12,124 nucleotides of DNA, from NCBI GenBank assembly GCA_013298335.1, contig JAAFHI010000034.1, forward strand, positions 1 to 12,124. Direction: 5' to 3'. Below, piece after piece: positions 6,939 through 12,124 of the stretch; position 1 is the stretch's first letter, and every line of letters begins with the position of its first letter. The notes under the pieces were generated by a model, which was given only the letters and a program-made list of their open reading frames with translations, searched no databases and was not told where the DNA came from. Position numbers and translations under genes: made by a program. The stretch comes from Actinomycetota bacterium (GTDB lineage: Bacteria > Acidobacteriota > Blastocatellia > Chloracidobacteriales > Chloracidobacteriaceae).

Positions 6939-6986
6939 TCGGATGCCTTGGGAGTGCCGGAAATTCACGCTTTCTCTTTATAGCAA

Positions 6987-7035
6987 AAGCGTCGGGGCGT
7001 CCGGGAGTCGGGAGGCGTGACGTCCGGGGCGTCAC
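6987..7035. repeat. GTC-rich nonamer-like repeat with a small palindrome
   Basis: GCGTCGGGG, CGTCCGGGA and GTCGGGAGG follow one another, then a 6-bp hairpin GTGACG/CGTCAC (7017-7022 with 7030-7035). The 12-mer GGGAGTCGGGAG occurs here (7003-7014) and in the array past the regulator's other end (5431-5442), in the same orientation. The response-regulator gene is therefore flanked by related repeats. The rest of the regulator-glnE gap shows no clear promoter. Confidence 0.6.
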
Positions 7036-7181
7036 AAATCAAGTACGGCGCGCCTGTCGAATGCGCCGAAACATGGGGCGTCCGCGTGGTGGATTCGGTA
7101 CACTTTCAGCCCCTCGCTTCCGGTCCGGTTTGAGGGCATCACGAAATCCTTCCTTTTTCCCGAAATTCCGCCTCCGTTTCC

Positions 7182-10100
7182 ATGCTTCCTCCTTCGTTAG
7201 AAGCCTTTGTCGAATTTCTGCCGGATGAATCCGGCGCGCGGACCTATGCCGAGCGGCTGGCGCGCGAGCATCCCGAACTCGCGGCGCGGTTGTGGGAACG
7301 TCCGGAAACGCTGACGCGGCTGCTCATGCTCGCGGCGAACAGCCCGTGGCTGGCCGAGACGCTGCTCCGGCTGCCGGAGTTCATCCTCTGGCTGGAAACC
7401 GAATCGCTCGACGAGGGCAAGACGCCCGAAATCATCCGCGAGGACCTCGCCAAGTACATCGGGGGCGCCGGCAGCGATGATCCGGCGGTGTTTCTGTCGC
7501 GTTTCACGCGGCGCGAGTGGATTCGCGTCTATCTGCGCGACTGTTTCGGAACGGCGACGCTCGCGCAGGTCGTCGCGGAACTGTCGCACGTCGCCGACGC
7601 GGTGCTCGATTTCGCGGTCGCCCGCGCGGTCGCCGATCAGACCGCCCGCTTCGGCACGCCGTTCACGACCAACGCCCGCGGACGGCGCGTGCCGGCGACC
7701 TTCGCGGTGCTCGCGCTCGGAAAACTCGGCAGCGACGAACTCAACTACGCCTCGGACATCGACGTGATGTTTCTCGCCTCCGGATCGGGCGAAACGAGCG
7801 GGGGCACGCTGGAGGCGACCAGCACGGGCGATTTCTTCAAGCGGGTCGCCGAGCAGGTTTTGAAGATCGTCGGGTCGAAGACGGCTCCCGAGGGCGCGGC
7901 GTTCCGCGTGGACGTCCGCCTGCGCCCGCACGGTCAGGATGGTCCGCTCGTCTGCACGGCGGCGGAAGCCGTGAAGTACTACTTTGAAAAAGCGCAGCAC
8001 TGGGAGCGCATCGCGATGGTGCGGGCGCGCGGCGCGGCGGGCGATCTCCGGCTGGCGAACCGCTTTCTCGCCGACCTCCGTCCGGCGATCTACCTCGCGG
8101 CCCCGCTCGCCGAGGCGCTGCGCGACGTCCGGCTTTCAAAGGAAAAGATTGACCGCAAGCAGGCGGCGCGCGGCGGCGGCTACAACGTGAAGCTCGGTCA
8201 GGGCGGCATCCGCGAAATCGAGTTCATCGCGCAGGCGTTGCAGGTCTGTTACGGCGGGGGCGATCTCTGGCTGCGCGCGCCGCAGACGCTCATCGCGCTC
8301 CAGCGGCTGGCGGAAAAGGGCTATCTGACCGAGTCCGAGCGCGGGCATCTGGCGGATGCCTACGAATTTCTGCGCCGTTGCGAACACCGCGTCCAGATGG
8401 AACACGGCGCGCAGACCCACAGCCTTCCGCTCGACGAGGAAAAGCTCGAACTGCTGGCGCGGCGAGTCGGGTTTCGCGGACGCTACCCGGCGCGGATGTT
8501 CGCCTACGCGTTGGCCGAGCACCGCGACCGCGTGATGCAGGTCTACGCGCGGGTTTTCGCCGCCGTTGAAACCGTCAGCGCCCCGCCGCCGGTGGTCAAC
8601 CGCGCCCCGGCCCAGTCGCCCGAGGCTGCGATGCGGACGCTCCTCGTCGAGCATCTCGTCCAGCCGGATGCCGCCGTCGTGCCGCGTCCGCCGGAGTTCT
8701 GGGAAAAGTGGACGGCGGAAGTCGTCGGGACCGCGCCCGAGCCGCACCGGATGCTCGCGCTCCTGCGCAACGCGCTCACCTCGTGGGCGGCGCTCGCTCG
8801 TGACCGGCGGGCGGCGGGCGAACCGCGCCACCGGCGTGACGGCACCGCGGAACTCGTTCGCAATGTCCGGATTGAGCGCGATGTTCACAGTTATGAGCTT
8901 TTGAGCGTGGACGCGCTCGACGGCATCGCGGCGCTCTGCGCGGCGGGCGAGTTTTTTGCGCTCCACCTGACCCGGCATCCGCAACTGATGCCCCGCATCG
9001 GGCGGATGTCGGATGCCGGATTCGACGCGACGGAGTTTTCGACGGCGCAGTTGGCGGAAACCTGCGCCACCGCCGTCGCGCCCTGCACGACCATCGCCGC
9101 GGCCAATTCGGCCCTGCGGCGTGTGCATGCCCGGACGCTGCTCGACATCGGACGACTCGACGTTTCCGGTCGCGCCAGTCTGCGCGAGGTCAATCTTGCC
9201 CAGACCGCGCTCGCCGACGCGCTGCTCGGCGCGGCGACGGCCTTCGCTTCCCGGATGCTTTTCAGCGCGGAAGAGGCTGCCCGCCTGCCCGCCTGGGCCT
9301 GCCTCGCGCTCGGTCGGCTTGGCCATCAGGGGCTGGATTACGGCTCGGATCTCGACATGATTTTCGTTTATGACGACGCGGGGGCTGACGCCGACACACG
9401 TTCCGGCATGGTCCGCCTCATCGAGACGGTGGTCGGCATGCTCGGCGCGCTGACCGCCGACGGAATGCTCTACCGGGTGGACCTGCGCCTCCGACCCGAT
9501 GGCCGCAACGGTTCGCTCGCGGTGGGGGCGAACGCGCTCGACGACTACCTGCGGGTACGCGCCGCCGTCTGGGAACGCCTTGCCTACCTGAAAATCCGGG
9601 CCTGTGCGGGTGACCTCGCGTTCGGCGAACGGGTCCGCCAAGCCGTTTACGCCGCCATTTTCGAAGCCTCGCCCGACGCCGAAACCCTCCGCGCCGAAAC
9701 CGACGGCATGCGCCGCCGACTCGAACAGGAACGCGCCGGACGCCGCGATCCCTACCGCGATTTCAAGTTCGGCCCCGGCGGGATGATGGACGTCTATTTC
9801 GCGACCCGGTTCGTCCAGGTCCGCGAGCGGATTCCCGACCCGCCCGAATACGGCACGGTATCGCTGATCCGCCACCTCGGCGCGCTCGGCGCGCTGACGC
9901 CCGAGGCACTCGCCGCCCTCGGACAGGGCTACCGTTTTCTGCGCCGCATCGACCACGCGCTCCGGCTGCAATCCGAGCGGTCCGATTCGCGGCTGCCCGC
10001 GGAGTCCACGACGCTGGCCCGGCGGCTCGGCTTTACCACCGCCGAACGCTTCGAGGCCGAATATCTGCTGCACACGCACGCCATCCGCGCGGCCTACGAC

Positions 10101-10196
10101 GGAATCTTGAAAGAGCGGGGAATGGGGGATAGTGAAGAAGACAGGGAGACAGGGAGAAAGGGAGACAAGGAAGATTCGCTGTTTGAAAAGAGTTGA
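7182..10196 (+). CDS. glnE: Bifunctional glutamine synthetase adenylyltransferase/deadenylase GlnE
   Basis: GlnE attaches AMP to, and phosphorolytically removes it from, a tyrosine of glutamine synthetase, in response to PII and glutamine. The 1004-aa protein shows the family's internal duplication. The N-terminal deadenylase nucleotidyltransferase site is ALGKLGSDELNYASDIDVMF (178-197, Asp192/Asp194) with RVDVRLRP (242-249). The C-terminal adenylyltransferase site is LALGRLGHQGLDYGSDLDMIF (708-728, Asp723/Asp725) with RVDLRLRP (765-772). Each half continues with a helical partner domain, HWERIAMVRARGAAGD...KLGQGGIREIEF and VWERLAYLKIRACAGD...KFGPGGMMDVYF. Both active sites look intact. The last 25 or so residues (GMGDSEEDRETGRKGDKEDS...) are a charged tail, partly encoded by an octamer repeat. 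The ATG at 7182 has no clear RBS. Length exceeds the E. coli enzyme (946 aa), partly because of this tail. Confidence 0.96.
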   Translation: MLPPSLEAFVEFLPDESGARTYAERLAREHPELAARLWERPETLTRLLMLAANSPWLAETLLRLPEFILWLETESLDEGKTPEIIREDLAKYIGGAGSDDPAVFLSRFTRREWIRVYLRDCFGTATLAQVVAELSHVADAVLDFAVARAVADQTARFGTPFTTNARGRRVPATFAVLALGKLGSDELNYASDIDVMFLASGSGETSGGTLEATSTGDFFKRVAEQVLKIVGSKTAPEGAAFRVDVRLRPHGQDGPLVCTAAEAVKYYFEKAQHWERIAMVRARGAAGDLRLANRFLADLRPAIYLAAPLAEALRDVRLSKEKIDRKQAARGGGYNVKLGQGGIREIEFIAQALQVCYGGGDLWLRAPQTLIALQRLAEKGYLTESERGHLADAYEFLRRCEHRVQMEHGAQTHSLPLDEEKLELLARRVGFRGRYPARMFAYALAEHRDRVMQVYARVFAAVETVSAPPPVVNRAPAQSPEAAMRTLLVEHLVQPDAAVVPRPPEFWEKWTAEVVGTAPEPHRMLALLRNALTSWAALARDRRAAGEPRHRRDGTAELVRNVRIERDVHSYELLSVDALDGIAALCAAGEFFALHLTRHPQLMPRIGRMSDAGFDATEFSTAQLAETCATAVAPCTTIAAANSALRRVHARTLLDIGRLDVSGRASLREVNLAQTALADALLGAATAFASRMLFSAEEAARLPAWACLALGRLGHQGLDYGSDLDMIFVYDDAGADADTRSGMVRLIETVVGMLGALTADGMLYRVDLRLRPDGRNGSLAVGANALDDYLRVRAAVWERLAYLKIRACAGDLAFGERVRQAVYAAIFEASPDAETLRAETDGMRRRLEQERAGRRDPYRDFKFGPGGMMDVYFATRFVQVRERIPDPPEYGTVSLIRHLGALGALTPEALAALGQGYRFLRRIDHALRLQSERSDSRLPAESTTLARRLGFTTAERFEAEYLLHTHAIRAAYDGILKERGMGDSEEDRETGRKGDKEDSLFEKS
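10137..10174 (+). repeat. Octamer repeat (GGAGACAG type) inside the 3' end of glnE
   Basis: Consecutive 8-base units are seen: GAAGACAG, GGAGACAG, GGAGAAAG, GGAGACAA, then partial GGAAGA. It resembles the GGAGACAG-type short tandem repeats seen between genes in other bacteria, but here it is translated. It encodes the EDRETGRKGDKED part of the GlnE tail. Confidence 0.8.
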
Positions 10197-10223
10197 CGAG
10201 ACGCCGGACCGGGATGGCACGCT

Positions 10224-10279
10224 CCCTGATCCCTGATCCCTGATCCCTGATCCCTGATCCCTGATCCCTGATCCCTCAT
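10224..10279 (+). repeat. Seven perfect CCCTGAT heptamers plus one variant
   Basis: CCCTGAT is repeated seven times without a mismatch (10224-10272) and followed by CCCTCAT (10273-10279). It lies between the glnE stop and the tRNA-Pro promoter. Perfect unit identity points to recent slippage, so copy number may vary between strains. It has no spacers and is not a CRISPR array. Confidence 0.95.
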
Positions 10280-10297
10280 TCGTTCTTAAAGTTTTGT

Positions 10298-10326
10298 TTG
10301 ACAATCTGCCGGAGCGTGGCTAGAGT
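10298..10326 (+). promoter_or_regulatory. Sigma-70 promoter of tRNA-Pro
   Basis: TTGACA (10298-10303) matches the -35 consensus exactly. A 17-bp spacer leads to TAGAGT (10321-10326) as the -10. The start would fall near 10333, giving a leader of about 23 nt before the tRNA. It is probably the main promoter for tRNA-Pro and perhaps for the genes downstream. Confidence 0.8.
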
Positions 10327-10355
10327 GCGCGCTTCTGGTTTTGTTTTGTCAGTAT

Positions 10356-10432
<77 letters not shown>

Positions 10433-10450
10433 TAAACCAATAAGCGGTGT

Positions 10451-10489
10451 GAAGCGGGCGCGAGGTCCTCAGGAACTTCCGCCCGCTTC
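10451..10489 (+). other. Hairpin between tRNA-Pro and the acylphosphatase gene
   Basis: A perfect 10-bp stem GAAGCGGGCG/CGCCCGCTTC (10451-10460 with 10480-10489) has a 19-nt loop and no T tract. It may mark the tRNA 3' processing zone or reduce read-through into the acylphosphatase gene. It is not a classical terminator. Confidence 0.5.
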
Positions 10490-10505
10490 CGCGCGTGGAC
10501 GCAAA

Positions 10506-10784
10506 ATGGCAATCGTGGCGCGACATTTCCGCATCACCGGCAAGGTGCAGGGCGTGGGATACCGATATTTCACCCAGTGTACCGCGCGTGAACTCGGCCT
10601 TGTCGGCTGGGTCCGCAACATGCCGGACGGCAGCGTTGAGGCCTGGGCGAAAGGCCCGGCCACGGTGATCGCGACCTTTCATCAGGAACTCAGCTTCGGA
10701 CCCTACAACGCGCAGGTTGCCGACGTGGAAATCTCCGACGCCGACGGTTCCGTCAACTACTCCGATTTCCGCATCTTACGGTGA
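10506..10784 (+). CDS. acyP: Acylphosphatase
   Basis: A small cytoplasmic enzyme (92 aa) that hydrolyses acyl phosphates such as carbamoyl phosphate or 1,3-bisphosphoglycerate. The family signature [11 protein letters not shown] (12-22) contains the catalytic, phosphate-binding Arg20. [17 protein letters not shown] (34-50) contains the catalytic Asn38, which orients the attacking water. Length is typical of the family (about 90 aa). I chose the ATG at 10506. A GTG 57 nt upstream (10449) would add a low-quality extension that runs through the hairpin. The stop overlaps by 4 nt an alternative GTG of apt, so the two genes are probably cotranscribed. The tRNA-Pro gene is 73 bp upstream. Confidence 0.95.
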   Translation: MAIVARHFRITGKVQGVGYRYFTQCTARELGLVGWVRNMPDGSVEAWAKGPATVIATFHQELSFGPYNAQVADVEISDADGSVNYSDFRILR

Positions 10785-10813
10785 CCCTCCTTCACCGCGC
10801 CGAGGTACTTCCC

Positions 10814-11341
10814 GTGAATGAACTCCGTGAACTGATCCGCGAGATTCCCGACTTCCCCAAGCCGGGCATTCTTTTTTACGACATTACGACCCTGCTCAAG
10901 GACCCGCAGGGCCTCAAGATGACCATTAACCGGATGAGCGAAGGCTTTACCGGTCACAAGCACAAGATCGACACCGTCATCGGCGTCGAGGCGCGCGGCT
11001 TCATCTTCGCGCCGGCGCTCGCCTACCATATCGGGGCGGGTTTCGTGCCGGTACGCAAGCCCAAAAAACTGCCCGGCGCGACCGAGAGCATCAGCTATGA
11101 CCTCGAATACGGCAGCGATACGCTCGAAATCCACAGCGACGCCATCCAGCCCGGCCAGCGCGTCCTCATCGCCGACGACCTGCTCGCCACCGGCGGAACG
11201 GCGGCGGCGGTCGTGAAACTGGTTGAAAAGCTCGGCGGCGAAGTCGCCGGACTGACCTTTCTGGTCGAACTGAATTTCCTCAACGGTCGCGAAAAACTCG
11301 CTGGCTACGACATCCACTCACTTTTGCGCTACGATTCGTAG
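10814..11341 (+). CDS. apt: Adenine phosphoribosyltransferase
   Basis: Apt salvages adenine: adenine plus PRPP gives AMP and pyrophosphate, in the cytoplasm. From the GTG at 10814 it is 175 aa, like other bacterial Apt proteins (about 170-183). The N-terminus [21 protein letters not shown] (11-31) and [16 protein letters not shown] (55-70) are diagnostic. The PRPP-binding loop is [14 protein letters not shown] (117-130) with Asp121/Asp122. The flexible-loop region [10 protein letters not shown] lies at 81-90. I chose GTG 10814 because GAGG sits 8 nt upstream (10802-10805). A GTG at 10781, overlapping the acylphosphatase stop, would give 186 aa. A tRNA-Arg begins 19 bp after the stop. Confidence 0.96.
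   Translation: MNELRELIREIPDFPKPGILFYDITTLLKDPQGLKMTINRMSEGFTGHKHKIDTVIGVEARGFIFAPALAYHIGAGFVPVRKPKKLPGATESISYDLEYGSDTLEIHSDAIQPGQRVLIADDLLATGGTAAAVVKLVEKLGGEVAGLTFLVELNFLNGREKLAGYDIHSLLRYDS
11307..11335 (+). promoter_or_regulatory. Possible weak internal promoter for tRNA-Arg
   Basis: ACGACA and TACGAT are spaced by 17 bp inside the 3' end of apt. Each matches four of six consensus bases. It could give the tRNA-Arg its own transcript, starting about 20 bp before the mature 5' end. Coding constraint on the same bases makes chance likely. Confidence 0.3.
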
Positions 11342-11360
11342 GCCGTCAGGCTCTCGCCCC

Positions 11361-11436
11361 GCTCGCGTAGCTCAGTGGATAGAGCAACCGCCTCCTAAGC
11401 GGTAGGTCGCAGGTCCGATTCCTGCCGCGAGCACCA
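11361..11436 (+). tRNA. tRNA-Arg (anticodon CCT)
   Basis: Complete cloverleaf of 76 nt. The acceptor stem is GCTCGCG/CGCGAGC. The D arm is GCTC...GAGC. The anticodon stem is ACCGC/GCGGT with loop CTCCTAA (anticodon CCT at 11394-11396). The T arm is GCAGG TCCGATT CCTGC. The discriminator base is A and the CCA end is encoded (11434-11436). It reads the rare arginine codon AGG. Confidence 0.96.
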
Positions 11437-11449
11437 GTTTTTACGACAG

Positions 11450-11485
11450 AAAAAAACGGTGGTACCACAATCGGTACCACCGTTT
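11450..11485 (-). terminator. Strong terminator of pgeF, also facing tRNA-Arg
   Basis: A perfect 13-bp stem (11454-11466 with 11473-11485) has a 6-nt loop. On the minus strand it is followed by seven T (11456-11450), a classical intrinsic terminator 21 bp past the pgeF stop. On the + strand the trailing sequence is GCCGTTTTC, so it may also stop transcripts leaving tRNA-Arg. Confidence 0.9.
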
Positions 11486-11506
11486 GCCGTTTTCGGGGCG
11501 GAATTT

Positions 11507-12124
11507 TTACCGCCGCCCGATGACCGAGAGCAGGCGTCCGACGCCGCGGCCCCCTTCACGGCGATAGGAAAAGAACAGATCGGTCCGGGTCATGGTGCAG
11601 TATTCGCCGTTGTAGGTCCGTTCGGGCAACACGCCCGCGTCGGCAAGTTGCCGGACGTTGCCCGCGCGGACGTCGAGGTGGCGCTTGGCCGCGCCCTCGG
11701 GTCTGGCGACAAGCTGTTCCCCATACACAAATTCCGCTTGAAACTGCTCGATGACCTCTTCGCCGACTTCGTAGCAGTCAACCGAGGCGCTCGGGCCGAG
11801 CGCGGCGTGCAGGTCTTCGGGCCGGCTGCCGTACGCCTCGCGCATGTGCGCGACCGTGACCTCGACGATGCGCGCGAGCGTGCCGCGCCAGCCCGCGTGA
11901 ACCGCGGCGAAGGCCCCGGTGCGCGGGTCGGCGAGCAGCACCGGCTGGCAGTCGGCGGTGAAAACGCCCGCGAACTGGCCCGTCCGGTCGCCGGTGACCG
12001 CGTCGCCCTCGGTCACGACATCTTCTTCATGAGCCTCTTCCAGCGACCGGACGATGTTCGAATGCACCTGTCCGAGCGTCCGGATGCCGAAATCAGGGGC
12101 GTCCAGCGCGGCGCGGAAGCGGCG
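11507..12124 (-). CDS. pgeF: Laccase-domain protein PgeF/YfiH (5' end beyond window)
   Basis: The C-terminal 205 residues of a multicopper-oxidase-like (DUF152, YfiH/LACC1) protein. Family members act on purine nucleosides, and the E. coli protein has been implicated in peptidoglycan precursor editing. The coding frame runs off the window edge. A GTG at 12067 is not the true start, because the in-frame sequence before it (...APDFGIRTLGQ) leads into the conserved QVHS motif. Counting visible residues, the metal ligands are His21 (QVHS), Cys59 (TADCQPVLLAD) and His76 (HAGWRG). GPSASVDCYEVG (109-120) and the end CTMTRTDLFFSYRREGGRGVGRLLSVIG are typical. A strong terminator follows. The gene converges with tRNA-Arg. 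Confidence 0.94.
   Translation of the reverse strand, partial: RRFRAALDAPDFGIRTLGQVHSNIVRSLEEAHEEDVVTEGDAVTGDRTGQFAGVFTADCQPVLLADPRTGAFAAVHAGWRGTLARIVEVTVAHMREAYGSRPEDLHAALGPSASVDCYEVGEEVIEQFQAEFVYGEQLVARPEGAAKRHLDVRAGNVRQLADAGVLPERTYNGEYCTMTRTDLFFSYRREGGRGVGRLLSVIGRR

Noticed and set aside
6939..6968. GTG start for the response regulator, adding 10 residues
   Set aside because: The receiver domain begins immediately at the ATG at 6938, which also has AAGG at a sensible distance.
5634..6983. 449-aa plus-strand open frame opposite the response regulator
   Set aside because: A GC-driven shadow. The minus strand encodes all receiver, AAA+ and HTH motifs, and the plus-strand translation is compositionally odd with no family features.
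6939..7181. Sigma-54 (-24/-12) promoter between the regulator and glnE
   Set aside because: I could not find GG and GC dinucleotides at the required 10-bp spacing in a good TGGCAC/TTGC context on either strand.
10224..10279. CRISPR array
   Set aside because: The units are directly adjacent 7-mers without spacers, and no cas gene is nearby.
8136..10304. 722-aa minus-strand open frame opposite glnE
   Set aside because: It mirrors the glnE codons in a high-GC region. Its protein has no recognisable fold or motif, while glnE on the other strand has two intact active sites.

Overview
The window is a GC-rich bacterial chromosome segment with housekeeping genes on both strands. No phage, plasmid, CRISPR or transposase gene is visible. 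The PilT, the duplicated-domain GlnE, the NtrX/AtoC-like sigma-54 activator and the short tandem repeats together look most like an Acidobacteriota-type genome, perhaps Blastocatellia/Chloracidobacterium-like. That placement is an impression from protein wording, not a search, and is only moderately secure.

Layout. At the left edge (26-1288, +) is the N-terminal half of a Ski2-like DEAD/DEAH helicase that stops before its second RecA domain. Three bases after its stop lies a heptamer repeat array, followed by a hairpin-rich stretch and a strong terminator hairpin. A membrane-anchored alpha/beta hydrolase (1585-2520, -) follows, then about 440 bp of gene-free repeats made of three tandem 80-86 bp units. 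Next is a YihY/BrkB membrane protein (2964-3845, +), convergent with pilT (4059-5264, -). A 164-bp element with 31-bp inverted termini fills the space between their stops. Upstream of pilT are a clear RBS, a good sigma-70-type promoter and a large nonamer-based inverted repeat. That repeat abuts the stop of a sigma-54-dependent response regulator (5589-6938, -). Divergent from the regulator is glnE (7182-10196, +), which adenylylates and deadenylylates glutamine synthetase. An octamer repeat runs through the 3' end of glnE and seven perfect CCCTGAT heptamers follow it. The right part is a compact set: promoter, tRNA-Pro(CGG), acylphosphatase, apt, tRNA-Arg(CCT). It converges on a 5'-truncated pgeF (laccase-domain) gene across a strong terminator hairpin.

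How the genes relate. The regulator next to glnE suggests, but does not show, a nitrogen-control link. The pilT ATPase would power pilus retraction and needs pilus genes that lie elsewhere. apt (adenine salvage) and PgeF (whose family includes purine-nucleoside-acting enzymes) may meet in purine metabolism.

I found no convincing new multi-gene system. The most unusual feature is the repeat landscape. Several different short-tandem-repeat or inverted-repeat families sit within a few bases of stop codons, one adds a low-complexity tail to GlnE, and one sits exactly where the helicase is cut short.
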